Below, piece by piece: positions 12,721 to 25,374 of a stretch of DNA of 64,000 nt. Made by a program: the position numbers and the translations under genes. The DNA is from Panax quinquefolius (taxonomy: Eukaryota; Streptophyta; Magnoliopsida; Apiales; Araliaceae): assembly GCA_020205615.1 (NCBI GenBank), contig CM035171.1:120842893-120906892 (forward strand), written 5' to 3'. The stretch's first letter is position 1. Every line of letters begins with the position of its first letter. The notes under the pieces were generated by a model. It made no database searches. It saw nothing but the letters and a program-made list of their open reading frames with translations, and was not told the origin of the DNA.

Positions 12721-12959
12721 TTACCTTTTAGTTGTGCTGACTCAACACTCTCATGTGCTTCATTGCTTATCTCAAAGATTTTCGGATGCCATTCTCAAAC
12801 ACCGCCACAAAACAAGGGTTAATTAACATATCACATATTATCCCTATACTCCGACCAACCAATTAAATACCAAATAAATTTAGGTAGGTCATACTAGCGA
12901 AGGAATTCCCAAATCTCTCCCTCCTAGTTCTTATCTCACATCTCACCCGGGATCATATC

Positions 12960-12977
12960 CTAAAGCTCGATACCAAC
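12960..12977 (-). other. Primer-binding site of family Y (minus copy)
   Basis: On the minus strand the sequence after the 5' LTR reads TTGGTATCGAGCTTTAGG, close to the initiator tRNA-Met complement TGGTATCAGAGC. The same site follows the plus-strand LTR at 22843. Confidence 0.75.
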
Positions 12978-15390
12978 CGTGACGCCCCAAAATTAGGTAT
13001 ACGTCACCCATCTTAGGTCGCCACTTACATGGTACATAAATTCAAATACAACTTACTAATATAACTGTGTAGTATACAATACGACATAAACCGTGAGTTT
13101 GAATCTACAAATATTGTCTACTAGATATTATACAAACTCAAAAGGAGTCCTCATTACAACTATTATCACACTATTTCACGTAATAGTGAGGACTACTAAT
13201 GCTATCCTCTCGGACCATGACTCTGCTCCCAGACTTCGTCCCATTTATGTTCTCATTTCACAAGAGAATAGTGAAAGAAAGAAAGGTGAGCTCAACTAGC
13301 CCAAGAAGAAATATTATGACTAAGATAATGCGTAATAAATTATCATTAGCCTTCAACAGTTGTTAAACCGATAAAATACAATAGACAACCGCTTAAATCA
13401 CAGTGAATAAGCAATCCATTAAAAGAGTCAAGTAGAAAATAAAGTCTACTATCTTTTTTAGGTTTAAAAGGTTTTCATAAATTTTTATCACTAAGACTCA
13501 TTTTAATGAATAAACCACAATATCTAATCATCCACATATCACGGTCAAGGATTTTCATTAAATTATCAATGGTCATGACTATACTTAGAATCACCCCGGT
13601 CATAATCATACCAAAAACTATCCATCATTGCATTACATGTGCCACCGAGGACTTTTTATCACATCATTTATAACAAGCCATGATTATACCGAATGATCCT
13701 CGGTCATAATCATACTAAGTTCATCTATGCACGTAAGCCAAAGATAACATAATATATCATGAGGATGATGACAATGACATAATAATTCAATAAAACAAGT
13801 TCAAGAATTATTTTATCCGAGAATTAATAACGTCCAAATTGTCAACAAGATCTTGTTTTGTAGAGTAAAATTCAAGAATGATCGGAAGAATATTTTCATG
13901 AAAAGATACTTAGATGAAACGTAAATATCGAGGATATTCTACTAATTTCATGGAGTATAAAGTCAAAGTTTTAACCAACCGGGTATAATAAAGAATGGAA
14001 TAACAAAAGAAATCACCACGCACGCGGTGCTTGGCATGATGCAAGTTATTCAATGTAATAATAATAATAACGGAACCAATCGGTGAAATTCACACCGATA
14101 GGATGATCCAATGAGAATAATAAATGCTTTGAATAATAAACAATGGAACCGTGTCCCAAGTAAAACACATGATGTGAAATTCCAAATGAGAATAATAAAT
14201 GCGGAATAATAAACAATGGAACCGGTCAAATTGTAAAACACACGCATGTGATATTCCAACGAGAATAATAAAGAATGGAATAACGAAGAAGATCACCAAG
14301 TATAGGGGATTCAGCGTATACAAAAGTTATTCCAATGAATAAATAAGAATGGAATAACATAAGTTTCACCAAGTATAGGTATCTGGCATATCTGAGTTAT
14401 GTATAGGGTATGCCACTTTTTACGAGTTTATTCAAATGTAATAATAATGAATGGAATAATGAAGTTCTCTTCATGAATAAGAAAGAATAACACCCACTTA
14501 CACGAGTACAACAAATAATACCCTTTACTTAGTAAAAGACACTTTGGATATCAAAGTAGTGAAGTACGAATCACTCTTCTTCTTTCTCTCGATAGATTTT
14601 CTCTCTATAAACTTCTCTCTATAATTTCTCTCTCAGAGTTTCGGTGAATTCGTAAGAAAATAATGAAGGAATGAGCTTATTTATAGGAAAATAGAATGCA
14701 TAGTAATTAATCCATGAGCAGTCCGTATTGATTTACTTTAATCGACGGTCCATATTTAAAGCAAAAATCTTTTAAATAAAATATAATATATTCTATTTAT
14801 ATAAAAACATTTTACTATGCAAACACTTTATGCAACACTATCATAATAAAATATAATATATTCTATTTATAGAATAACTTTAATAAAGTATTCATTTTAT
14901 ATAAAAGATGTTTCGCTTTTATTACGTTAATAATACTGAATAAAACAAAACGTCATTATCGCTATAATAATTTATATTATTAATCGATAATAATGGAATC
15001 AAACCGAGTGACTTCTCACATAAGCATCAATAATCAATACTGCGTATTTACTATGCAACCACACGTATTCTTTGTACTTTTTACTACCGAGTAGTTCAAC
15101 AAGATCAACGGTAAAACTTCCGCCGTTATTTCAATAAAATATTTTTGTCGTTTTCTCGATCAAATCGACAATAATTACGCTTAGGGGTCCACCAATGATT
15201 GAGTAGTTATACGAATATTCCCTGCTAAACCTAATATTCCCCACCAATCGAATATAATATAACCACTGCATAGTTTGCAAAATTTATAAATACTACCCAC
15301 AACTATAATATTATCTCAAATTCACACCATAATATTAAAAATTATTTCGACAAAATTTAAATCTTTATTGATAAAATTTGGGGTCTCACA
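12978..15390 (-). repeat. Family Y 5' LTR (minus copy)
   Basis: Read on the minus strand, it starts TGTGAGACCCC at 15390 and ends GGGGCGTCA with the primer-binding site next to it. It is the reverse complement of 20483-22842 and 34308-36670. The stem-loop array (GTTATTCCA/TGGAATAAC) lies at about 13990-14480. On its right it abuts GCTATCCCC, the start of the first 600-bp tandem unit, which marks the insertion boundary. Confidence 0.88.
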
Positions 15391-15411
15391 GCTATCCCCA
15401 AATATGGCATT

Positions 15412-15442
<31 letters not shown>

Positions 15443-17508
15443 GACGCATCGATTCCTGCGACCTTCGATCGAGAATTCACGGGAAGATAAGACCGAGGAA
15501 AGCGGAATAGAAAGAACACCACCTCCCCGAGGTATGGCACCCATATCCTCTTCCATTTCCTCTCGATTCATGTCGCTCAAAACCGGCGGATCTCTTTTCT
15601 TTGTGTTGAAATCAATTCTCAGTGGATTCTTCAGGCGAAGGTTTCCAGATGTAAACTCCTTTATCTGTACGCACAGAGTATATTTTTACCTTGCATTTCA
15701 TAGCATACGCGTATGTTGTTAACGCATCTCAGATATCTACTGATTTTGACTGGTACAATCTATATATACTAAAACACAGTCTATGACACATTATTTTGAC
15801 ATCTGTCATTCTAAAAACTCAACACTTGTCCATCCTAATTAATATTCCTATTTATCTTATACAGATACGTAAGATACAGTAAAAAAACCTAAATTTTATT
15901 CTCAAATCCCCTAAATCTGGGATAATATTTTCAAAATTAAAAAATGATAACTAATTTAATTCCATATTTATTCAAATTCTTTCAAGCTCAACCCCTAGAT
16001 AGCTATCCCCAAATATGGCATTTACTCTCAATCTCTTTCGACGCATCGATTCCTGCGACCTTCGATCAGATTTCCGCCGGAAGATACCACTGAGGAAGGC
16101 GGAATAGAAGAACGAATGACCACCGAGAGGCGGCCACCCATATCTCTTCCTTTTCCTCTCGATTCACATCGCTTCAAAACCGTGGATCTCTTTTCTCTCG
16201 TGTTGAAATCAATTCTCGATTGGATTCTTCAGCGAAGGTTTCGGTGTAAACTCCTTTATCTCATCGCACAAGATATTTTTTACTCAGATTTCATAAAGAT
16301 ACGCGTATGTTGTTAACGCATCTCAGATATCTGTTGATTTTGACTGGTACAATCTATATATACTAAAACACAGTCTATGACACATTATTTTGACATCTGT
16401 CATTCTAAAAACTCAACACTTGTCCATCCTAATTAATATTCCTATTTATCTTATACAGATACGTAGGATACAGTAAAAAAAAACCTAAATTTTATTCTCA
16501 AATCCCCTAAATCTGGGATAATATTTTCAAAATTCAAAAATGAAAACTAATTTAATTCCATATTTATTCAAATTCTTTCAAGCTCAACCCCTAGATAGCT
16601 ATCCCCAAATATGGCATTTACTCTCTCTCTCTCTCTCGACGCATCGATTCCTGCGACCTTCGATCAGATTTCCACGGAAGATACCATCGAGGAAGGCGGA
16701 ATAGGAAGAACACGACCCACCTTCACTTAAGCGCGGCACCATATCCTCTTCCTTTTCCTCTCGATTCACGCCGCTTCAAAAGCCGGCGAGATCTCTTTTC
16801 TCCGTGTTGAAATCAATTCTTAGTGGATTCTTCAAAGCGAAGGTTTCCGGATGTAAACTCCTTTATCTCATGACGCACGATATATTTTTACCTTGCATTT
16901 CATAAAGCATACTGCTGTATGTTGTTAACGCATCTCGGATATCTCACGATTTTGACCGGTACAATCTATATATACTAAAACACAGTCTATGACACATTAT
17001 TTTGACATCTGTCATTCTAAAAACTCAACACTTGTCCATCCTAATTAATATTCCTATTTATCTTATACAGATACGTAGGATACAGTAAAAAAACCTAAAT
17101 TTTATTCTCAAATCCCCTAAATCTGGGATAATATTTTCAAAATTTAAAAATGATAACTAATTTAATTCCATATTTATTCAAATTCTTACAAGCTCAACCC
17201 CTAGATAGCTATCCCCAAATATGGCATTTACACTCAATCTCTCTCGACGCATCGATTCCTGCGACCTTTGATCGATTTTTAATGGGAAGATACCGAGGAG
17301 GAAGGCGGAATAGAAGAACACAACCACCACTTTGAGGCTGCAAGCACCCATATCCTCTTCCTTTTCCTCTCGATTCACGTCGCTCAAAACCGCTGGATCT
17401 CTTTTCTCTGTGTTGAAATCAATTTTCGGTGGATTCTTGAAATAGAAGGTTTCCAGATGTAAACTCCTTTATCTCATACGCGGTATATATTTTTACCTTG
17501 CATTTCAA
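15391..17508 (+). repeat. Four tandem copies of a ~600-bp unit
   Basis: Units start at GCTATCCCCAAATATGGC at 15391, about 16009, 16603 and 17207. The last is cut at 17508 by family Y interior. Each has a (CT)n stretch, then a short open stretch beginning ATGGCACCCATATCC in unit 1 and ending before GTAAACTC, like a first exon and donor site. Then comes CTATATATACTAAAACACAG and an AT-rich tail ending CCCCTAGAT. Units differ by small indels, and the open stretch is broken differently in each. I do not recognise the putative peptide. Confidence 0.85.
15414..15442. repeat. (CT)n microsatellite
   Basis: About 14 CT dinucleotides occur near the start of tandem unit 1. Later units have 3-8 CT repeats at the same place. 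Confidence 0.95.
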
Positions 17509-17716
17509 AAAGCGAGTAAACCGAACGAAGTTAGCACGGGTTAGTTAATTATAAATTGCGAAGTCTATACCTTATAAGATACCGGGTCTACCCATTATTT
17601 TATCTCTCTTCTTTTGCGTTCAACGTTTAAATTTGACTCAGGAGAAGTTAGACTTTGACTTATTAGTTGAAACTTCGTTAGTAGGAGCCTTCGTTACGCT
17701 TACTATTTTTTAAATC

Positions 17717-17920
17717 TTGTTTGGTTCAAATAAACATTTTCATGTCGATCTTATCTTTTTGAAAATATTTGCCTTTGATGTGATTTTAGGAATCAATTGG
17801 TTAACTACTCATCATGTTTTTCGTAAGGTTGTTAGCTTTTATATTCATAACCAACTTGTTGTGCGAAATCAAGTAACCAAACTACTAAAGTCAATTATTG
17901 TCATATCGAGCCATAAGTAA
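17717..17920 (+). pseudogene. Protease remnant, family Y
   Basis: A 67-residue reading contains VDLIFLKIFAFDVILGINWL, then TTHHVFRKVVSF, the flap-to-C-terminal part of a plant gypsy retropepsin. The catalytic Asp-Ser/Thr-Gly part is not in frame. An almost identical copy lies at 23571-23774, where one residue differs (N/I), so the two interiors are close relatives. Confidence 0.75.
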
Positions 17921-19529
17921 AGAGCCCCGAACCTTTCGTTGTTGACTTCCTTGTGTGGAATACAAAAGCCGGACTTTCAGTAGGCGACATCGTGAATGAA
18001 GATGGCAAGTTTATAGGTATCATTGTGAGGTGCTATCTAGGTTAAGGGATAGAAGTCACAGTTGGTATCAATGTGACGTCTTATCCAAGTCTTGGAGGAG
18101 AGTCACGCTTTTGAATGATATTTCTATTATTAATAAATTTCCGGCGTATTCTTGAAGACTTCTTAGCCTACTTAGAGCGTGAAATCGAATTTTGTATTGA
18201 CCCCAGTACAAAATCCATTTCTTAAACCCTCAAATATATTTTCAACTAAAATGAACAGTTTACGTGGTTTATGATGAAAGTCATAATAAAAGCATTGGAC
18301 TAATGAAAATCATGGGTATACGTGGTATTAGTAAGTTTTATGATGAGTTATGTTGGTTAGTATGTGAAAACATGAAAGTTTCTTAGAAATCACAAAGAGT
18401 TGAAAATCAGATTTTGGTGAAAAACGTAACATGAAATTCAATTGACCATATCTCCTATTATATTTTGAATTTTTGAGTGTGGTCAAGTCCTAGAGTTAGA
18501 TCTATGAGTTACCTAACTAATCCAAGTGGAATTACTGGAAAAGGTGTTGTAGATTTTTGTGTGGACTGATTTTAGCAAAGGAGTGTAAAGCTACAAAAAC
18601 CAAAAAAAAGTCACGCCATGATTTTAGAGGGGCTGTTTCGGCCACTTAAATTATGAGAAAAATTCTGGCCTTTTGGGACATGAAGGTATATGGTATAAAG
18701 TACCTCCTGTCCAAAAATGAGCTCATTCTGACTTAAAATGAGCAAGTTATGATCATTTCAATATTTAGGTTTTTTCGACGAAAAACGATATAACCGGAGT
18801 TCTACAACTCCGATGACCATGAAATTTAAACTGGAGGCTCACATTAACATATGTAAGGTCCTGCCAAGATTTGGGAATTTCTGAAGTTAACCTTGAGGTA
18901 GCTAATTTCTTAAGGAATTAATTAGAAATTGATTTTGAAAAATAGTAAATGAATTTTAAAATTCCGAGAAAATGTATGTTCATTATGGGACTATATTATG
19001 CTAAATCCCAGAAAAGAAATATATTTGGGACTGATTTGGTATTTTTCATGAAAATAGTTTAGTTACGAACATATGAGTTAAATATGTTATGTGAAGTAAC
19101 AAAGTTGAAAATATGATTTTATGGCTAGAGAATCCTATATATAGTACATGCATATTTTTTTGAGGATTTGATAATTGGTGATGATATCTTATGAGTATGG
19201 CATTTTGAATGATTAAATGCATTATATGGTAAAGCGTAAAACAATTGAGATAAATTGTTTATAAATTTAAGAAGTGATTAAAATATTGTTATAATATTAA
19301 TGATATTAGATTATGAGATTATTAAGTGATTGATAACATGGGAATATTCTTGAATCCTGGATAAATTATATTATAAATTTTTAATATTTATCCTTTATCT
19401 CATTTGATTGATTCTTTATGTCATTATCCTCACGCTTATATTATGTTGAAAGTCATCTCATACTGTAGTGCATAGATGGACTTGGTATGATTATGACCGA
19501 GGATTGTTCGGTATAATCATAACCGTAAT

Positions 19530-20045
19530 TGAAAACACGATTATCTTTGGTAGTAGTGCATGGATAATTTGTGGTCGTGATACTAATGAATACACGATTA
19601 TCTTTGGTAGTAGTCGTGGATAATTTATGGTCGTGATACTAATGAATACACGATTATCTTTGGCCATAGTGCATGGATAATTTGTGGTCGTGATACTAAT
19701 GAATACACGATTATCTTTGGTAGTAGTGCATGGAAAATTTGTGGTCGTGATACTAATGAATACACGATTATCTTTGGTAGTAGTGCATGGATAATTTGTG
19801 GTCGTGATACTTAATGAATACACGATTATCTTTGGTAGTAGTGCATGGATAATTTCTTGATCGTGATACTAATGAATACACGATTATCTTTGGTAGTAGT
19901 GCATGGATAATTTCTTGATCGTGATACTAATGAAATTATCTTTGGTAGTAGTCATGGATAATTTGTGGTCGTGATATTTAATGAATACACGATTATCTTT
20001 GGTAGTAGTCATGGATAATTCGTGGTCGTGATACTAATAAATATC
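19530..20045 (+). repeat. 57-bp minisatellite, about 9 units
   Basis: Units contain GATTATCTTTGGTAGTAGTG, CATGGATAATTTGTGGTCGT and GATACTAATGAATACAC. Several units are shortened or have TTCTTGATCG in place of TTGTGGTCG. The array is about nine units here, compared with about five in the minus copy and about fifteen at 25380-26225. Confidence 0.9.
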
Positions 20046-20466
20046 CTCGACACGTAGTGCGGGGATGATTCGATGATATGGATTATTTATTGAAATGAGT
20101 CTCAAAGAATGAAATATTAATTCATGGATGTGGTAAAAGTCATCTTTGGTAGTAGTGCATTGAGAGACTTGGTATGATTATGACCGAGGATTATTCGGTA
20201 TAATCACGATCAGATTGAAAACACGAATATCCTTGGCGGTGGTGCATGGATAATTAATGGTCGTGATACTATTAAGTCGCTGCGTCTCGGCATTATTGGT
20301 TTCTGATTTGTATATCTTTGGCTTAGAGTGCAAAGATGAATTGTTAATGAATATCTTTGGTAGGATTAGCGAAGATGAATTTAATATTTTTAACGATAAA
20401 GGTATTCAAGGTATCCTCACCACTTTATCATACCAGGTACGTAACCTAATTTCGAGGGCGAAATTC

Positions 20467-20482
20467 CATAAGGAGGGGAGAT
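20467..20482 (+). other. Polypurine tract, family Y
   Basis: The run ATAAGGAGGGGAGAT ends next to the LTR start TGTGAGACCCC. The same tract adjoins the LTRs at 26673 and 34308. Confidence 0.8.
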
Positions 20483-22842
20483 TGTGAGACCCCAGATTTT
20501 ATTAATAAAGATTTAAATTTTGTCGAAATAATTTTTAATATTATGGTGTGAATTTGAGATAATATTATAGTTGTGGGTAGTATTTATAAATTTTGCAAAG
20601 TATGCAAGTGGTTATATTATATTCGATTGGTTGGGGAATATTCTGTTTAGCGAGGAATATTCGTATAACTACTCAATCAATCATTAGTGGACCCCACAAT
20701 GTAATTATTTGTAGGATTGAGAAAACGACAAAAATATTTTATTGAAATAACGGCGAAAGTTTTACCGCTGATCTTTGTTGAACTACTCTTGGTAATAAAA
20801 GTACAAGAATATATGTCGTGTGGTTAAGTAGTAACACCAGTATTGATTATCGATGCTTATGTGAGAAGTCACCAGTTTGATTCCATTATTGTCGATTAAT
20901 AATATGAATTATTATAGCGATAATGACGTTTTGTTTTATTCATATTATTAACGTAATAAAATGAAACATCTTTTTATATAAAACAAAATACTTTATTAAA
21001 GTTATTTTATAAATAGAATATATTATATTTTATTATGCATAGTGTTTTTTGCGTAGTGTTGCATAGTGTTTTTGCATAGTAAAATGTTTTATATAAATAG
21101 AATATATGATATTTTATTTAAAAGATTTTGCTTTAAATATGGACCGCCGATTAAAGTAAATCAATCTGACCGCTTCATGGATTAATTACTATGCATTCTA
21201 TTTTCCTATAAATGAAGCTCATTCCTTCATTATTTTCTTACTAATTCAATTTGAAACTCTAGAGAGAGAAATTATAGAGAGAGCTATAGAGAAAATCTAT
21301 AGAGAGAAAGAAGAAGAGTATTCGGTACTTCACTACTTTGATATCCAAAGGTCTTTTACTTAAAGGGGTATTATTTGTTGTACCCGTAAAGGGTGTTATT
21401 CTTTCTTATTCATGAAGAGAACTTTTGTTATTCCATTCATTATTATTCTCATTGAATAACTCGTAAAAGTGGCATACCCTATATACATAACCTTGATATG
21501 TGGCATACCCTATACTTGGTGAAATCCTTATATTATTCCATTCTTATTTATTCATTTGAATAACTCAGATATCTGCGAATCCCCTATACTTAGTGATCTT
21601 CTTCCATTATTCCATTCTTTATTATTCTCATTGGAATATCACATGCATGTGTTTTACACCTTTACACAGTTCCATTGTTTATTATTATTCAAAGATTTAT
21701 TATTACATTGGAACATCCTCGCTTGGGTGTGAATTTCACCTCGACTTCGTTCCGTTATTATTATTCTGTTGAATAACTCTGCTATGCATCAAGTACCGCA
21801 TGCATGGTGATTTCTTTTGTTATTCCATTCTTTATTATACCCAGGTTGGTTAAAACTTTGACTTCTATACTCCATGAAATTAGAGGAATATCCTTGATAT
21901 TTCAAGGCTTCATCCAAAGATCCTTTCATGAAAATATTCTTCTCGGTATTCTTGAATTTTACTCTACAAAGCAAGATTCGTGTTGATGAGTTTGGATGTT
22001 ATTGGTTCCTAGATAAATTAATTCTTGATCTTATTTTATTGAATGTCATTGTCATCATCCTCATGTTATATTATGTTATCTTTGGCTTACGTGCGTAGAT
22101 GAACTTAGTATGATTATGACCGAGGATCATTCGGTATAATCACGGCTTGATATAAATGATGTGACAAAAGTCCTCGGTGGGCACGTAATGCAAATGATGG
22201 ATAGTTTTTGGTATGATTATGACCAGGAGTGATTCGGTATAGTCATGACCATTGATAATTTGATGAAAATCCTTGACCGTGGTATAGGGATGATTAGATA
22301 TTGTTGTTTATTCATTAAAGCTGAGTCTCAGCTATAACAGTGATGAAAAAACCTTTTAAATCATAAAAGATAGTAAATTTTATTTTCTACTTGACTCTTT
22401 TAATGGATTGCTTATTCCGCTGCAGTTAAGCTTGTTGTCTATTGTATTTTATCAGTTTAACACTGTTAAAGGCTAACGATAATTTATTCTGCATTATCTT
22501 AGTCATAATATTTCTTATTGGGCTAGTTGAGCTCACCCTTTCTTTCATTGTTCTCTTCAGGAAATGAGAATATAGCTGGGACGAGTCGGGGAAAAGAGTG
22601 ATGGTCCCGAAGATAGCATTAGTAGTCCTCACTATTCTGTTAAATAGTGTGACAATAAATGTAATGAGGACTCCTTGAGTATGGATATTGTCTAAATGAC
22701 AATATTCCTATTAGAACTCTCAGTTTATGTATTGTCGTGTATACATACCTACGGATGTATAATTAAGTTTGTATTTGAATTTATGTACCATGTAAGTGGC
22801 GACCCAAGATGGGTGACGATACCCTAATTTTGGGGCGCCACA
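20483..22842 (+). repeat. Family Y LTR (shared between two interiors)
   Basis: It starts TGTGAGACCCC, ends GGGGCGCCACA and is 2360 bp long. A polypurine tract lies before it and a primer-binding site after it. It therefore acts as the 3' LTR of the truncated copy to the left and the 5' LTR of the copy to the right. The stem-loop array sits at about 21360-21850. The AGAGAGAAATTATAGAGAG region near 21260-21320 is where family X later entered the sister LTR at 27486. Confidence 0.9.
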
Positions 22843-22860
22843 GTTGAGGTATCGAGCTTA
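22843..22860 (+). other. Primer-binding site, family Y
   Basis: GTTGAGGTATCGAGCTTAGG follows the LTR directly. It resembles the initiator tRNA-Met complement TGGTATCAGAGC, with an extra base and small changes. Confidence 0.7.
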
Positions 22861-22979
22861 GGGATATGATCCTGGCTAAGAGGTGAGAATAATACTAGGA
22901 GGAGAGAGACGGGAATACCTTCGCTAGAATGACCTACCTAAGTTTATGTGCTATTTTATTGGTCATCGAGAATATAGGA

Positions 22980-23365
22980 TAATTTGTTACACGTCAATTA
23001 ACCCTTGTTTTGTGACGGTGTTTGAGAATGGCATCTAAAAATACCGAGATAAGCAATGAAGCACATGAGAGTGTTGATTCACCAAAAAAAAAGGTAACGA
23101 CCAACAACACGATAATAATCATCATATCGCAGGCAATTTATCGTAATAATGATAACCATCGTGGGGAAATTATCATGCCAAGAATGGTAACCACTTCGGT
23201 GGTAGTCATGGCAAAGATAATAGAAGTGGAAATTGCAAGAAGAAGAGTCATTTAGCCCAATTTTGTTGTGCACCAAAGTCAAGTCTAGTTTGGGACGGTG
23301 GCACCAAAGGTGGATATGGACAAAACAAAGTCGTTGGTTTTAGGAAGTGCATTTTTCATGACTTC
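22980..23365 (+). pseudogene. Gag remnant, family Y (plus copy)
   Basis: The readable part MASKNTEISNEAHESVDS is followed by Asn/His-rich linker that shifts frame, then AAGAAGAGTCATTTAGCCCA. In that last stretch a zinc-knuckle half (GHLAQFC-like) can be recognised in frame with nearby bases. The N-terminal gag core is absent. It is the plus-strand counterpart of 12353-12720. Confidence 0.6.
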
Positions 23366-23570
23366 TCAGCGAGTAAACCGAACGGTTAGCACCAGGTTAG
23401 TTAATTATAAATTGCAAGTCTATACCTTATAAGATACTGGGTTCTACCCATTATTTTATCTCTCTTGCTTGCGTTCAACGTTTAAATTTGACTCCGGAGA
23501 AGTTAGACTTTGACTTATTGGTTGAAACTTCGTTAGTAGGAGCCTTCGTTACCGCTACTATTTTTAAATC

Positions 23571-23774
23571 TTGTTTGGTTCAAATAAACATTTTCATGTC
23601 GATCTTATCTTTTTGAAAATATTTGCCTTTGATGTGATTTTAGGAATCAATTGGTTAACTACTCATCATGTTTTTCGTAAGGTTGTTAGCTTTTATATTC
23701 ATAACCAACTTGTTGTGCGAATTCAAGTAACCAAACTACTAAAGTCAATTATTGTCATATCAAGCCATAAGTAA
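23571..23774 (+). pseudogene. Protease remnant, family Y (second plus copy)
   Basis: It is almost identical to 17717-17920: DVILGINWLTTHH and RKVVSF are readable, without an in-frame catalytic Asp. It lies about 200 bp after the gag remnant. After it, no coding similarity is visible until the LTR. Confidence 0.75.
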
Positions 23775-23789
23775 AGAGCCCCGAACCTT

Positions 23790-25374
23790 TCGTTGTTGAC
23801 TTCCTTGTGTGGAATGCAATCAAGCCGACTTTCTCAGAGGCGACATCGTGAATGAAGATGGCAAGTTTATAGGTATCATTGTGAGGTGCTATCTAGGTTA
23901 AGGGATAGAAGTCACGGTTGGTATCAATGTGACGTCTTTATCCAAGTCTTGGAGGAGAGTCACAGCTTTGAATGATATTTCTATTATTAATAAATTTCCT
24001 GGCGATTCTTGAAGACTTCTTAGCCTACTTAGAGCGTGAAATCGAATTTTGTATTGACCCCAAAGACAAAACCCATTTCTTAAACCCTCAAATATATTTT
24101 CAACTAAAATGAATAGGTTTACGTGGTTTATGATGAAAGTCATAATAAAAGCATTGGACTAATGAAAATCATGGGTATAATGTGGTATTAGTAAGTTTTA
24201 TGATGAGTTATGTTGGTTAGTATGTGAAAACATGAAAGTTTCTTAGAAATCACAAAGAGTTGAAAATCGATTTTGGTGAAAACGTAACATGAAATTCAAT
24301 TGACCATATCTCCTATTATATTTTGAATTTTTGAGTGTGGTCAAGTCCTAGAGTTAGATCTATGAGTTACCTAACTAATCCAAGTGGAATTACTGGAAAA
24401 GGTGTTGTAGATTTTTGTGTGGACTGATTTTAGCAAAGGAGTGTAAAGCTGAAAAAAGCGAAAAAGTCACCATGATTTTAGAGGGGCTGTTTCGGCCACT
24501 TAAATTATGAGAAAAATTCTGGCCTTTTGGGACATGAAGGTATATGGTATAAAGTACCTCCTGTCCAAAAATGAGCTCATTCTGACTTAAAATGAGCAAG
24601 TTATGATCATTTCAATAGTTTGGTTTTTCCGACAAAAAACGATATAACCGGAGTTCTACAACTCCGATGACCATGAAATTTAAACTGGAGGCTCACATTA
24701 ACATATGTAAGGTCCTGCCAAGATTTGGGAATTTCTGGAGTTAACCTTGAGGTAGCTAATTTCTTAAGGAATTAATTAGAAATTGATTTTTGAAAAATAG
24801 TAAATGAATTTTAAAAATTCCGAGAAAAATGTATGTTCATTATGGGACTATATTATGCTAAATCCCAGAAAAGAAATATATTTGGGACTGATTTGGTATT
24901 TTTCATGAAAATAGTTTAGTTACGAACATATGAGTTAAATATGTTATGTGAAGTAACAAAGTTGAAAATATGATTTTATGGCTGTAGAATCCTATATAGA
25001 GTACATGCATATTTTTTGAGGATTTGATAATTGGTGATGATATCTTATGAGTATGGCATTTTTGAATGATTAAATGCATTATATGGTAAAGCGTAAACAA
25101 TTGAGATAAATTGTTTATAAATTTAAGAAGTGATTAAAATATTGTTATAATATTAATGATATTAGATTATGAGATTATTAAGTGATTGATAACATGGGGA
25201 TATTCTTGAATCCTGGATAAATTATAATATTTATCCTTTATCTCATTTGATTGATTCTTTATGTCATTATCCTCACGCTTATATTATGTTGAAAGTCATC
25301 TCATGGCTCAGAAGTGCATAGATGGACTTGGTATGATTATGACCGAGGATTGTTCGGTATAATCATAACCGTAA
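23790..25374 (+). mobile_element. Non-coding interior of family Y (plus copy)
   Basis: No domain is recognisable. The stretch is conserved with 17940-19530 and the complement of 10301-11990. Differences are concentrated in 1-3 base indels around C and G, while AT-only stretches are almost unchanged. Confidence 0.75.

Larger units (their letters stand above)
17509..20482 (+). mobile_element. 5'-truncated family Y interior (plus copy)
   Basis: It matches 23371-26672 closely and begins abruptly inside the gag-protease spacer (GCGAGTAAACCGAACG) next to tandem unit 4. It holds the protease remnant (17717-17920), non-coding interior, a 57-bp minisatellite of about 9 units and the polypurine tract, and runs into the LTR at 20483. 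Its own 5' LTR and gag start are missing. Confidence 0.85.
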
